A stretch of DNA of 64,000 nt from Agarophyton chilense (GCA_030374765.1 JARGXX010000086.1:124001-188000), one strand, 5' to 3'. Shown: positions 41,922-54,914, counted from the stretch's first letter. Numbers and translations: made by a program. The notes: a model not told the origin generated them from the sequence alone.

Positions 41922-44900
41922 GGTGAGTTGCATATTGCGTTCGCAAAAAGGATTTGTTCGTCGTCCTTCAAAATAAACCACACTTCATTTCGTCACGCGC
42001 TATTTTGTTGTCAGTAGATACCATGTGAGGGTGGATTTCGTGGCGTGGGTGCATTGATCGGCAGCAACCCAGCGGGGGACCAACAGTGAACAAATGCTCT
42101 CTGGGATTGTGCAGATATTATCTATGACAATGCCTACTAAGCTTTGAGAGGCATGGGTCGTCGCCCCGACCAACATTGCAAATCAATTTCAAGTATTTGA
42201 GCGATTGAGGAAAGACTCAAGCCTGATTACTGGGGTTCGTTCACATGTGTTCCAAAACAACAGTATTGTGCCGAATGATATACTGTACTGAAAAAATGTA
42301 CTGCAGCACAAGTCAATGAGCGATTCTTGTTGGACCGATGTTGGGAGCAGGGATTTTGATCGGTATGTCTTTCTTCTCGGGTTTAGATGCAAACAGAAGC
42401 AAGCCTCGCTGTGTAGTGCATACCATCCTTCGGAAGTTTTGCCAGCACCTATGCACAACAATGGTACGACGGCATATTACAAAAACTATGTATAAGATAT
42501 CTGAATACGTAGTTATCCGAAAACCGGGTGACCCGTTGACGCACGAGGGTTGTCAGGATCTAGCCTAGACACGTACGTCTAGTGTAAACCGGCCCTGCTG
42601 ATCACTGTAAACAGCTCTAACGGACTACTGACGTTCTGAGGTGTAAAGCTGTAACGAACCAATCAGCGCACTCTAGCGAGTGAATCGGTTTATCAAGCCG
42701 GCTGATGCGTCAATACTCAGTGTCAGTGACAATGGTGGACAAGGGCAGCGAAAGCTTCCCGCCGTATAAACGAGGAAGTAGTGAGGTATTGACTAAACAT
42801 TTATTCAACAACTTGTCAAGTTTCGTGCCAGAGCTCCGCTAATCGGGGGTTAGGCTCTTACTTCTATAGACTTTTCCAACGATGTCTTAAATATTCAAGA
42901 ATATTCATAAACTATACACTATAACATATAAAAAGTTATAATAACAGTGTAGACTTTGCTGAAGGCTTCTTGTGCAATCCAGTAAGATCTAATAAAACCA
43001 GTACTTACACATCCGCACTTCTCAAAACAATTGCGGATGGTTTGCGACCTGTCGCGCCGTGTCAATCACAATCAAATGCGTATTGTCGTACTACTTGTTA
43101 AACTGTTCTGAAAAGAAATAAAATAAAACGGCTTTAGAAAGGAGTTTAAGATTAATTGTTTCCAATCAACGTCAACGCAAACATGAAGCAGACAGTAACC
43201 CTTTTTTATTGTGCAATGCCTAAGAATGCATGTGAAAGACTAGTAACCGCAGCATCTCAATCTGAAGGTCTCATGCCGTCCGGCTAAAATGCAACTCGAC
43301 CGCGGAAAATTAAAAGTGTTCTTTACGTTTTTATTCTTTGTAGAGGTCAGCTTTCTGCTATTGGAATATCTAATAGACGCTGTAATATATCTCATGCTAG
43401 ATATAGAAATTTTAGTATTACTTTGGTGATAAAAAGTCAAATAATATTTTTGCAAAAAATACCCATACCCCAACACAAACGTAATTGCACCTTCTGCTAT
43501 CCAGAGTCAAACACAATTGCACCCTTCCGTATTCCTGACCATCTCCGCCCCTTCCAAGCTCATCCATGTTTTTAACGTCATGGGCCTTGAGAAGAGCTCA
43601 GAAATGCTTAAAAAACGAAGCACTTGGAAATATGTGAGTTTGGACATTGTAAGCATCCTTTCTAGTTTTCATCAGACGAGAAAGGTTTACGAATAAATCG
43701 TAAAAACACGCTTTGTAGAGCTAAATCTTGAGCTTTTCCAGGTGGCGTAACAGAATTACGGATCTCAAACAATAACCAGTACTGCGAAACAATTCCTAAA
43801 TATCTCAGAAGATGTTTAAAAGTTTTTGATAGCAATTTTCCGATAGCAAGAATCAAACCCGAGCAGATCATCAGATATGAACGTCGCTTCAATGGCAGTG
43901 GGAATCCATCCGGACAGAACAAAAAATCTGTTCTACGATAGTGAAGAATTTGAAGTCAAAACGTGGCTGTAGATTAACAACTGAAACGTGCTTCTTCACC
44001 ATTTTAAGTAGTTCACGCCGTCATCAAATGAGTCACCTTAGAACCTAGGCATTGACGGCGATTGGCCTTCCAATGCTCTGGACCGTACTACGTCGAAAAA
44101 AGGCTTGAACGTAATATATTGAAACTGTCAAAAAAGTTAACCGTATTACAAAGTTTATCATGCAAGAAGAGATACAAACGCAAGCTTACAAATCGTTGGA
44201 ATCATATGAAAAACTTGAAATAGTAATATTGGAAGATTAAAACGATTTGGCCATCTTTTCTTTTCTCTAATGTCACTGCAGGCCGAAAGCGACAGCACTA
44301 TCTGACGCTTATCGCAAAGAATATCTTCAAAACGCCTAGAAAGGAGCTCTTCTTGCTCTAAGCAATGTCAATAGCGCATCGCAAGCCTCTTTAAAAAGAA
44401 AAAGGCTGTAACGGCGTTTACAAGCGCTGTGAACATTTTAAGCCCCCTAACCCCACACAAGGACCCTTGTGAGACGCAGTGAAGAAATTTGAGGAAAAAG
44501 AACCGTCTGTTGCATACTGAATTTTCTAAGATTGCTCTTGCCGCCTACCACAATGGAAGAGACTTCTCAATCCTCCCTCTTTTAGGGCGCTTTGCACCGC
44601 TGTTTGAATTTTAAAAGTCTTCTTCACAAGAAAGACGCTGAGAAGACTAGGTATTATGACGTCACTTCCTTCCTGCTAACGTTTCCAGATATAATGAATA
44701 AGGATGTGCTTCACGACGAAATGATCAAGTGTACAGACGATTCTCGAACAACGTGACGCTACCATCCAAGACTTTCTGACAAAAGAAGCTGTCGCCGAGT
44801 AGTTCATACAGTAGTACAGTGAACTTCGCCGATGAGGTAGTTGTGCCACGTGTTGGATCTTGACGGTTCCCGGCATGCACCGTGTACATCAGTCGTTTAC

Positions 44901-45104
44901 TTAGCAGTTATCTTAGCTTTTCGATAATATAGTACTAATTAGATAAGAATAAGTAGAGAAAGAGGCGCACCTCAAGTGCACCTCCTGGAGGTCACGTGGC
45001 GAGGAGCGCCATCCTACGTAGGGTGGCTGGTGGTATATATCTTCACCAAGCCTAGCCACATTTGTCAATATTGTAGAAAAAAGCACCTAATATACTTCTT
45101 TTAA
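41922..45104 (+). other. AT-rich intergenic region
   Basis: About 3.2 kb downstream of the Hint gene. Only short open frames on either strand, none with recognisable features. No tRNA or rRNA was recognised. Base composition falls clearly below that of the host gene cluster to the left. Confidence 0.55.
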
Positions 45105-45108
45105 AATC

Positions 45109-45128
45109 TGTTTCAAAACCATATCCCT
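45109..45128 (+). repeat. Left outer terminal repeat of the Tc1-like transposon
   Basis: TGTTTCAAAACCATATCCCT; inverted partner at 46380-46398, internal direct partner at 45211. Confidence 0.8.
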
Positions 45129-45349
45129 CGCGCTAATTTTCCAAAAATAGACGTTTTGTCTACAGTAAAGCTAACAAAATCAGTGTGAAAAAATTTTCGA
45201 GTAAAAAAACTGTTTCAAAAACATAACCTTTATTGCGTCCTTTTTATTCTAACGCGAGTTCAGTAGTTTATTTTTGCTTCGCTACCCTGTATAACACCTA
45301 TACAACGCTTTGGCATTGATTATATAAAAAGATTGATAGCGTTACAGTC

Positions 45350-46258
45350 AATCTTTTCCCAGCAATCTTTGATACAATTTATTAGATCAAAAACTGTATC
45401 AAATTGCCTTCTTAGCCCATAAACCATTCAAGCCAACATTCTCCAAATGATTTCGATAGGGTTGAGGTCAGGAGAGCGCGCAGGCCATTCTATAACCGAC
45501 ATGTTCAGACTATTGATTGAACCACTGCTTGATAGAATTAGACTTATGCAGAGGTGCATTATCTTGCTAAAAAATGAATTTTTCTCCGTGCATACAGTAT
45601 GCAAAACGTAAAAGATAGTTTTCTAGAACCTCAGCATACTTTTCAAAGTTCATTGTAGTTTCAACAAAAGCCATATCAGTTGCTCCTTTCGTAGACATTC
45701 TATCCCAAACCATTACTGATGCGCCTCCTGAAATCATGGTCACAAATTCTTTCTTTTCTTTTCGTAGATCATGCCAATAATACTTATAGCAATCCGGACC
45801 ATCAAGGTTAAACATTTTTTCGTCGGAAAAGATAACATTATTCCATTCCGTTTTTCAATAAGCCTCTTGAGAACACCATTCAACTCGATCGTTCTTGTGA
45901 TTATCTTTTTAAAAAAAAATTTTCCTCATTTTTGTGTACTTGAGTTAATTTTGACGGTTGACATTACGCCATATTGTAGATCTTGATAGTGAAAAAAATA
46001 TTTTTTTGACAATTTTTCCGCAAGATGAAGTGTTGCGGCATAGTTCTCGCTTAATTCCACACTTATCTGCTGGGGATAGTGACGTAGGACGGCCAGTTGA
46101 ACGCTTTGTTCCGTATGTAGCGGGGTTTTGATGAAGTTGCTGATTGCTTTTGGGTTGCGCTTGAGTTTTCGCGCTATTTCTGGCGGAATCATACCCTGAC
46201 CTACTAATTCCATGATTTTCAGCTGTTCAGCGCGTGTCAGAGGTGCGCCACGAGCCAT
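45350..46258 (-). pseudogene. Tc1-like transposase, broken
   Basis: The start ATG is at 46258 (MARGAPLTRAEQLKIMELVG). The N-terminal helix-turn-helix follows: VGQGMIPPEIARKLKRNPKA. The catalytic core reads VIFSDEKMFNLDGPDCYKYY with the first Asp, then YWHDLRKEKKEFV and GGASVMVW, then QDNAPLHKS with the second Asp near 45.55 kb, then PARSPDLNPIE with the third acidic residue near 45.45 kb. Spacing between the second Asp and the Glu is about 34-35 residues, so DD(34-35)E, as in Tc1. At least two in-frame stops (one before QDNAP, one after WFNQ) and at least two frameshifts (between the N-terminal and core pieces, and just before the EWPARSPD block) break it. Usual length is about 340 residues, and the remnant covers most of that. 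Confidence 0.8.
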
Positions 46259-46379
46259 AATTGAGCGAATGATTGTGTAAAGGATATACTTTTGAAACAG
46301 TGTTATTGACATAGTGGTTTTTTTGTTATGAAATGTGCTCTACAGAACGTGAAATGCCTTTTTGGCGCAATGTTTTTAA

Positions 46380-46398
46380 AGGGATATGTTTTTGAAAG
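46380..46398 (-). repeat. Right outer terminal repeat of the Tc1-like transposon
   Basis: Inverse of 45109-45128 with a few mismatches. The inner partner is at 46281-46299, 23 bp upstream of the transposase start. Confidence 0.8.
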
Positions 46399-46400
46399 GA

Positions 46401-47045
46401 ATTGTACCTCTTTTGGTATCCGCTAACGACATTTAGGGTACTCCTACTGTTCTTACGGGTTTTCAGACCCGCGTACGCTTTGAATCATCGTCTACCAACG
46501 TGGCATAATCAAGCCCGCCGTTCCAATTGCACCCTTAAGTCACTAGTGCTTTTAAATCTTAGAGGTATCCTCACTATTCTCCTTCTTGTTCAAGCACATC
46601 CAGTGCTTCCTATAACCGTTAGGTCTTACACCCTTTCTCTACTGTTTTCTTTTATTCAACAAAAAGGATTGTAAAACGTCCAATTGAAGATCCAGGCTTT
46701 ATTAATAAAGGTACAAGTCTCTTTAAAGTGCATCAATCTTTTCATACAGCTGTTTTACGAGTCTAACATGTCCATAACGACCATTTTGCGTAGTCGAGTG
46801 TGCGTTTCTTGCACGAATTTCATTTTTGTGCTGTTTTAAATCTGCACGGCCTCTATGGAATGGTTTAAAGAGCAACAGAGACACGAAAATTGCGCTGTAT
46901 ATGCGACTTCAAAACTTATTGGCCTTTTGGGTACCTAATCTTCTTTTGGCCAACTGCGTCTTTGACTGTTTTGTATGACATGGCTTAATTTACTAAAGTG
47001 CCATTTGCCGGATAGAAATTCGTATTGCAAATTTTAATTATCTCT
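46401..47045 (+). other. Spacer between Tc1-like transposon and element E
   Basis: About 645 bp, AT-rich. One open frame of 90 codons lies at its left edge with a hydrophobic, unremarkable sequence. I see nothing assignable. Confidence 0.5.
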
Positions 47046-47740
47046 TGTACGGTGGATGTCGTACAATCACCTCTGGGGTATGCTACTGTCTTATCTCGGG
47101 AGCTTAGTGACGCTGAACCGTAGGGAGCGTATTGACGCTCTACCGTATGGAGCGTGTTGACGCTCAACCATAGGGAGCGTGTTGACGCTCAACCTTAGAA
47201 GGTAGACGTAGTAAACCTCGATGGTAACAGGACACCGTAAAAACCCGCAGGGGTAAACGGTGGGGCGACTAGCCTATACCGTGTAGGTGAACGATGGTAG
47301 GCGTCGACGCGCGGGAAAGCCTGTGTGGTAGTTGAGAAACAATGAACCAAAAGGTATAGTCGTGACCCATCTGATGCCTGTTTTTATCAGATTAGGATGG
47401 GGGAGGTGCAGTTCCCTATATGCAGTGGACTGCACTCTCCAGATCACCCGGGCGGTGCCAGCAAGGCACGCTCTCTGAACTAGTGTCAGAGACCTGGCAA
47501 ACACTGGCTACAGTGCCAGGTGGCCACTCAACTACTGTACTAAAATACATATAATTACAATTACTATTACTAACAATTACTCAACCAGAAGGTACATGTC
47601 AACACTACACGTGGCTGACAGCACCTAGATGGTAACTCGCCCCGAGCTGCATGGACGATGATCCCTCGCGTCCATCACCTACAGGGTGAGTGTAGTATAT
47701 TGACAACCTCAAAGGTCAGACCTTCTGCCACTATACGACA
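47046..47740 (-). repeat. Element E LTR (3' LTR), probable
   Basis: Inferred from position and structure: TGTACGG start, TACGACA end, 695 bp (the B LTR is 667 bp), an AT-rich box near 47545, and GACCCCTTTCCTACCC (polypurine complement) directly after. No second copy is available in the window to prove the limits. Confidence 0.55.
47107..47197 (+). repeat. 25-bp minisatellite in element E LTR, about 3.6 copies
   Basis: Unit TTGACGCTCAACCATAGGGAGCGTG with few differences; starts at 47107, 47132, 47157 and 47182. Confidence 0.9.
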
Positions 47741-48200
47741 GACCCCTTTCCTACCCGTAAGACACGCCCTGTGTCTCCTTCCATCAAACCATAAAGGTAT
47801 AGCGAGCGACAGCGGCGCGGGCATCGGAGTGGTTTCCGCAGGCGGTTGCTCACGGTGCGCGATGCGCGATCCCTTTAGGTTTAGAACTCAGTGCCAGTGT
47901 CGGTTGGGGAGTGCGAGCGACGACGGCGGCGCACAAAATGAGCGACAACCATTCACGTAGGGACATTCATGAGGACGATACAGTGTCAACAGCGCGCTCG
48001 CGGACACCTTTTCGGTAGTAGGCCCCTGCGTGCTTGCGATTCTGCTTCCGCATAGCCCTCCGTTCAACCAAGTTGGTACTGCACCTTTCTCGGTTGATCA
48101 AACTTCATTTTCCTCCTAGGTACCTGCGCGCGCAGTCCCGCCTGGTCGCTTCCCGTCCGAGCCGTTATATCAAGGTCGTAAGTCGCCCACCCCTACGGGT

Positions 48201-48782
48201 GTGACTCCTACTCAACCGAGCTCCTCGCGGGTTGCTGGTCCGGTTCGACCTCTGTTGGCGGGTATTGCTCGTCCTCCGCCTCAACTTATGATGGATTCTC
48301 CGGCCGTGGTCGGTTTGCTGGCTCGAATTCGCCAGGCTTGCGTTACCAACTTTCAGAGGGCTGGGCCTACCTCCGTGGTTGCTGCATTAACGCTCCTTGG
48401 AGGTTTGCTGCCGCGCCATGCGCAATAAATGAAGGCGCTGAACAAACTTGGTGAGTTCCGGAATCAGTTCCAGTTGGACATGTTCCAGCTGGTCACACGT
48501 CAGGTTTCCAATCTGGCAAGCGTCTCTGCTGCTGAGCCATCTGATCCCTTGACGGACCCCCTTCAAGATTCTAACTTGAACCCTGCAGTTTTTCCACCCG
48601 CCCCGGCGGTTTCTTTCGTTCATCCTCTTTTGGTTTCGACTCCTCTTCCCAATGGCGGGGCTACCGCTCCTTCGCTACCTCCTAGGTCGATGGCTCCTAG
48701 CATTTCTGCAACTTTTCCTCCGTCGGTGGTCAATAACACGGGTCCTCTTGATTCCATTGTTCCTAAACCGACAGGTCCTTCT
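48201..48782 (+). pseudogene. Possible antisense ORF remnant of element E
   Basis: Plus-strand Pro/Ser-rich coding-like sequence (PTQPSSSRVAGPVRPLLAG, LLARIRQACVTNFQRAG) at the place where B and C carry their aORF N terminus. It is directly bordered by element D. Sequence similarity with the other aORFs is not evident, so the call rests on position, strand and composition. Confidence 0.4.
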
Positions 48783-49448
48783 TGTAGTATTCTACTATGT
48801 CGGGGATTTCGATATGTTGGTTTTTCGCGAAGTCGCGGTTGGAACTCATAAGTGAGTTATTCATCAAACTTGTGATATGAAACGGCACACCGCGTAGGAT
48901 GCCTAGAGGCAGAATGTCTTAGTGGGACACATGGTATCACGAGTGGAGTGGCTTGCAACCGCGCATGTAGTGGCGATCCACGTGGCTGGTTTTACTACCC
49001 TTTGTAGCTAGACGTCCATTAGGGACCGTACCCATGCAGTGGTTTGGCTAAGTGGCAGACCACTGGGTATTATTTATATATTTATTTGGGCACTCACCCT
49101 GGCACACAGTATATAGTGTACCAGAGGTGAGCGCCGACTCCAAGTAAAGGAGACAACATGGGCATTATGACTATTCTGTTCCTCGCATAGGATTCCTTAA
49201 CCGGAGATCCGGACGAGCTATAATAGATAGTCAGCCCCCAACCACTTCACGAGCCGTCTCGTACCTACGTTCCATCAACGTTTTACAGATGCACTGTTCA
49301 CCCTCGCTGGAGAGTAGTGGCCTTACACCCCACTTCCAGCTCGCTGGTGTTGTAGCTCTACCACCCCTTTTCTTTCGCCTCAAGCGACCCATCGGCAGTC
49401 CCAACGCTGTCGCAGGTGTCTGCTCTCTCCGTTAGAGCGGATACTACA
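48783..49448 (+). repeat. Element D left LTR (5' LTR)
   Basis: 666 bp. The reverse complement of the B LTR with few differences. Followed by the primer-site-like 18-mer. Confidence 0.92.
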
Positions 49449-49450
49449 AG

Positions 49451-49468
49451 TGGTCTCCCGACTTAGAA
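49451..49468 (+). other. Putative primer-binding site of element D
   Basis: TGGTCTCCCGACTTAGAA, two bases after the 5' LTR; identical to B and C. Confidence 0.6.
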
Positions 49469-49579
49469 CCACTGTGGTCAGCTGCACTGAACAATTCGTT
49501 CCTGGAACGTGGAATCGATATCGATACTTGTAAGAAGTGGAATCACTACAGTTATTGTTTATCGAACCACCTCCGGCAA

Positions 49580-51817
49580 TTGCGGAATTCATCGTGGTTG
49601 AACACGTGGTCGAGAAGTCGAAGACACCATTTGGTTCGCAGCTGGACTCAGGTTTGGTCTAGGATGCCGAAGACCCGAAGCCAGTCGAGTACTGGTCGCC
49701 CCGTTCCTGCGGGACCACCCCCGAAACCGAGGCTCGCCTCATCTGTTGAAGCCGGAGAGCGGCTGTATCGTCAGGCGATGTCGCACTCACGCTCGGTGAA
49801 TGATGAACGAGATCTCTCGGATGTACTGGCCCCTGTGGCAGCGGCAGTCACGCCCACCACAGAAGCCGTAGTTGACCCCGAGGTCGTCGGACTTCAAGAA
49901 GAGGATAATTTGCGCAGGGAAGTGCGTCGTCTCAAGTCTGAGTCAAGCGCTTCGCGTGTGCGCATGGTTGCGTTGGAATCGCAGATCGCTGCTCTTATCG
50001 CTGATGTCGAACAATTACGCAGTGCGCATCAAGCACTCGTTCGTCAAAACGATTGGAAGCAGGTCTCTGTATCAGTGAAAACACTACGTGAGGATTTGAA
50101 CCATCTACTGGAGAGGTACGGGAATACGCCCGATGCGCTACCCAGCTTAACCGTGGATGTAGAGGAAGTCCTCACTCCAGTTAACCCTCTTTTAGAACGC
50201 CTGAAGGCGGCAGTTCATGCGCAGACCGCTGCTAAACCAGTCGTGCTGGAAGAGGAAGGAGCTCTTTTGAAGGAAGCTCGTTCGAAGAAGTCGAAGTCAC
50301 GGCGTAAGAAGCGGAAGTCCGCACGTGATTCGAGTGATGAATCGTCAAGTACGGAGGGTTTCAGTTCCAGTACTGATGATTCTGATGATTCAGATACGTC
50401 AGATGACGACGACAGTGATGATGGTCATCGAAGGTCCCGATCTCGGAATAAAAACACGTCTTTGTGGTTAATGAGAAAAAAAGGCTCACCTTAGAGAGGA
50501 TTGAAGGTGCTCCCGTGCACAAATCCGCTTTATCGAAAGGTTCTGAATTACAGGTACTACCGTCTGAAGGTGAAGAGCAAGAAGCGCTCAGGACGCGAAA
50601 CTGCGAAGGTGAAGGATCACACCAAACGATTGAAGGTCGGCTTGAATGATTTAACATATGATGGGAAACCCCCCATTCTCGTTATCGAGTTTCTCACTCG
50701 ATTCGTTGCCGAAGCAGACACTTTAGAGATGAGTGAACCACAGGCATTTGTGTCTTTACCACACTTCCTGAAGTGTTTTGCTTTAGAGCAATATCGTTCC
50801 GTATGCGGATCATTGACAGCCGATGAAGGCGGCGTTACCTCATGGCCAGAGGCGGTGCAGTATTTGCTGCGCAGCCACGCGACTTCAAACGCGATACGTC
50901 AGGCGATCCTGGAACTAAGGGATGTGACCCAAAAGCCTGAGGAGGGCGAAGCTGAGTACAGCTCAAGGCTTAACAAAGCTTCAGTCCGCTGTGGAAACGT
51001 CCACTCGACGGAGGACAAGATTACCTTCTACATCGACGGGCTGGACCCGAGTATCAAGTCGTTGGTAGCTCGATATCGAGAGAAGCATGGAAGATTCTCC
51101 TTTTTGGAGTTAGTTCAGTTTGCGAAAGCTGAAGGAGACGCGGCCAGAGCGCGTGGTAGCCCCCGTCGTTCAGTGGCTTTTGGAACCTCCATGGGTAAGG
51201 AGAAGGTCTCCGCCAGAGTTAATCAGCGCAGCAAACTGCTACATCTGGAAGCTCCAGTTGACTCGCGAGATTCGTCGTTGGCACCCAAAGGGAATGACTC
51301 GCATGAAGAGGCGGTCCATTTAATGGAATATACGGACTCTTTTGTACCTACAGTGGATCTCCCACACTCGGAGTCTCAGGACGAGGAAGCCCTAATGGCT
51401 ATGGAGGGCCGTCGCCCTATGTACCGTCCCTACACAGTGCCTCCACAAGGAGGTTTTAAGAACGGGAAACCCGGATGGGTGGATACTCGCACGGCATACC
51501 GTTCAAAACCTATGTTGACCAACCGTCGTGACGGTTTGATATGTTATTCATGTTATGGAAATCATCATTTGAGTGCAGAATGCACGCTTCCTGCAAAGGA
51601 TCTGAGTCGTATCATGACGAATTATGAAGCACTCTCAGAAAAGGAAAGGAGCCGCGTACCGGCGGGCATGTATTGGAAAGCCAAAAGTTGGTTTTCTCAG
51701 ACATCAATGCGCCGGACGGACAAGCCGGTTGCTCAGAATGCTGAAGTGTTACGACCCGGAACCCCGGTAGGAAGAGGCTCTTTTGAGGCGAATAAGCCGG
51801 TGCAACCGGAAAACTAA
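49580..51817 (+). pseudogene. Element D gag region
   Basis: Nearly the same protein sequence as B gag. Helical N-terminal part (LRREVRRLKSESSASRVRMV), Ser/Asp-rich linker, capsid (FLTRFVAEADTLEM, YLLRSHATSNAIRQAILELR) and the CCHC knuckle CYSCYGNHHLSAEC. Fossil. Confidence 0.85.
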
Positions 51818-51858
51818 TTGAGGGAGCCCCTAGGGGGTCGGCACTAGTCGATCCCGTA

Positions 51859-54800
51859 GTGCTGACCAGGGAGAGCTCGCCTCCCTGCTCCCGCGCTTGG
51901 AAGCCCAAGATTCTCTTGAGGCCTCAGAAATTTCCGCCGTACGGAATCAATCCGCCGGACGGAAAGCGAGTACAGTTTGACTGTGAGTTACACCGTCCTT
52001 GGACACGTTATACTTGTCCGTCAAAACGGGAAAGTTACCTCATGGTAATGTCGAAAAGAAACTATAAGGTCTATGCCGACATTGGCTCTGACAGGAATCT
52101 GTTATCTCGTCGATTGACTATCCTGGACACAGGTGCTGGTCCAAACTTTATACGGGAATCGGAGCTCGCTCCTGCTGACTTAGAACGTATTCGATACGGT
52201 CCTTTACCGGACATCTGGGAAGCCAAAAAAAATGCTGTGAAAACACTGGGAACAGTTCGACTTGTGGTGCGTTTGGGACACTTTGTAGTCCTAGTCAACT
52301 TCGTCGTCTGTAAGACGTTAGCTGCACCAGTGGTACTGGGATGTGATTATTGCGACAAGTTTGTCGAAGCCATTCGCCCGCGAAGAAAACTAGTGGAACT
52401 AGATGATGTATCAATGGTACCAATTGTTCGCAAGCCAATGCTTCGTGGCTCTGAAGCACCTCCACTTCCACCATCTATGGAATACGGGAAATCCCGAGGA
52501 CGTGTCTCGCCGAGGATTTGAGTAGCGAAGAGTGCCATGCTGAAGGCGCAAACCCAAACTTGGGTTCAAGTAAGAACAGAACGACACGGACTCGTGGTAA
52601 TTCGACCGAATACTCGGATGTACGAATCCCGTGTATTGCTAGTCGCAAATGGCATTGTTCAGGTTGATCCTGGTAGCCCCTTTTGGATACTAGTGAGTAA
52701 CTTCACCGATAACGATTATCAGATACCGAAGAATCAGGTTGTTGCAACAGCTTTGTCTCATCCCACAGTGGTGGTCCCTACTCATATTTCTACTGCAGAA
52801 GTATTGGGATTAACCCATGTCGGTGAAACAGACGAAGAACTGAAAACCCCGTCTGGAGATCAATTGCAAACGGCAAAGGATCCAGAAAGCTTGGTCGATG
52901 AGCTAGACTTAGCACATGTGTCGGAACACTACAGAACGGAGATCAGGTCTATGCTGAAGAAGTATACATCCGTGTGGAGTGAAAAACTAGGAGATATCTC
53001 CGCTACGGAACACCACATGGATTTGGTCCCAGGGTCACGACCCATCTCCCAACCACCCTACAGAGCGGGACCGCGAACTCGCCAAATCGAGGAGGAGAAT
53101 GTCAGCAAAATGCTGGAAGAAGAAGTAATCGAAGCAGCTCATTCTGCTTGGGCCTCACCAGTGGTGCTGGTTTCAAAACCTGATGGTTCTTTACGATTCT
53201 GTATCGATTATCGAAAACTGAAAGCAGTTGCAGTTCTAGATACATACCCGTTGCCTCGAATGGACGATTGTATTGACAGCTTAGGAGAATCGAACGTGTT
53301 CACCACGTTGGACGCTAAATCTGGCTATTGGCAGGTGCCTGTAGCGGAAGAAGACCAAGATAAAACTGCATTTGCGTGTCACGCCGGTCTCTACCGTTTC
53401 AAAAGGATGCCCTTTGGCTTAACGAATGCACCGGCTACTTTCCAGCGTAGTCTGGACATCTTGCTCTCAACATACAAGTGGAAGAATTGTTTAGTCTATT
53501 TGGACGATGTGAACATCTTTTCCCAGGATGTAGAAAGCCATTTACGGCATGTCGAGGAGATCCTCAAAGCACTACAGAGCGCAGGTATCACCTTGAAGTT
53601 CAAGAAATGCGAATGGTTCGCTGGCACCGTCCGGGACTTAGGATACGTGATCAAACCGGAACAGCTTGCCATTCAAGAGGGACAAACAGCGGCTCTCCGC
53701 GAAGTGCAACCTCCGTCGACACAGAAGCAATTGCGTTCTTTCCTCGGCTTGTGCAACGTCTACCGACGATTCGTGCCGCGATACTCGCATATAGCGGCAC
53801 CGCTCAACGCAAAGCTGCGTAAAGGACAACCAGTACATCTGGAACAATTCAGACAAGCTGAAGCGGAAGCGTTCGACACGCTGAAGACAAAGATTATTAC
53901 AGCTTCAGTCTTGGCGATGCCCATCCCCAACCTGCCATACTCAGTGGATACCGACTCTAGCGAGTACCAAGTAGGGTGTGCCCTTTTTCAAACACACCCT
54001 GATGGTGAACGCAAACCCATCGTTTACTGGTCAAGATCGCTGAACGCAGCTGAGAAGAAGTGTTTAGTCTCAGAAAAGGAACGCCTTGCAGTCGTTTGGG
54101 CTCTAACCACATTGCGACCGTATCTTCAAGGAGAACGTTTTACCGTCAACACGGATCATTCGTCTCTACGATGGTTACTGTCCACTACAGACCCGTCTGG
54201 TCGTCTCACACGATGGCGCTTACGACTTTCTGAATTCGATTTCGAAGTGAAGTATAAGAAGGGATTGGCCAATGTCCAAGCTGACGCACTATCGCGACTG
54301 AAAACACTGGGCAAAACCCAAGGCGAAATCGATGAAGAGATACCTTGCTTCTACATGGAGACCCATTCACCATCTTTTGAAGAAGAGGAACAAGAGACCC
54401 TTGATGATTATTCGGATGCAGACCCGTTCCTTGCATTAGCAGACACTGACCCTTCAGTTCAACTCGAGCGAATCTCGTGCACTGAGCTCCTCAATGAGCA
54501 ACACGCCGATACGTTTTGTGCGTCAATACCCTCTCGTCTTTAAACGGGGGGGAGGAGCTACCCTTTTCACTCGATTCACGAGGAATACTGTTAAGACATG
54601 TCGAAAAGCATGATCAAATCGTGATTCCACACGTCTTGAAGAGTCGAGTAGACCATCTGGCACACTACAGCAGGCTGTCTGGTCATCTCGGATAAACGAA
54701 GTTGTTCATGACTCTAAGAAGAGATTTTTACTGGCCAACTTTGGCAATGGACTGCCATGCTACAGTGAGTTTGTGTACAACATGTGCGAAGAATCGCGTG

Positions 54801-54914
54801 AAGCTTTACAGGAAGCGGACACCGGTGGCGTTTTTCCAGGCGAAAGCGCCTTTACAATACGTCAGTATCGACATCCTAGGGGAATTGATTCGCTCAAGGC
54901 GAGGTTCTCGCTAC
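51859..54914 (+). pseudogene. Element D pol region
   Basis: Retropepsin LTILDTGAGPNFI near 52.12 kb; RT with FTTLDAKSGYWQVPV and LVYLDDVNIFS near 53.5 kb; RNase H with YSVDTDSSEYQVG and ADALSRL; integrase zinc-finger region near 54.7 kb. Closely related to B throughout. Fossil. Confidence 0.88.

Larger units (their letters stand above)
45105..46400 (-). mobile_element. Tc1-like DNA transposon with doubled inverted repeats (IR/DR type)
   Basis: Terminal motif TGTTTCAAAACCATATCCCT at 45109-45128 is inverted at 46380-46398 (AGGGATATGTTTTTGAAAG). A second, internal pair lies about 100 bp inside each end: 45211-45228 (TGTTTCAAAAACATAACC) and 46281-46299 (AGGATATACTTTTGAAACA). Four related sites in this IR/DR arrangement are typical of many Tc1-like elements. 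The enclosed minus-strand transposase is broken. The element is about 1.3 kb, a normal length for the family. A flanking TA duplication could not be fixed because the outermost bases are diverged. Confidence 0.82.

Noticed and set aside
46402-46674. 90-codon plus-strand frame right of the Tc1-like transposon
   Set aside because: Leu-rich but no family pattern; it begins at the transposon edge, so a chance frame is likely.
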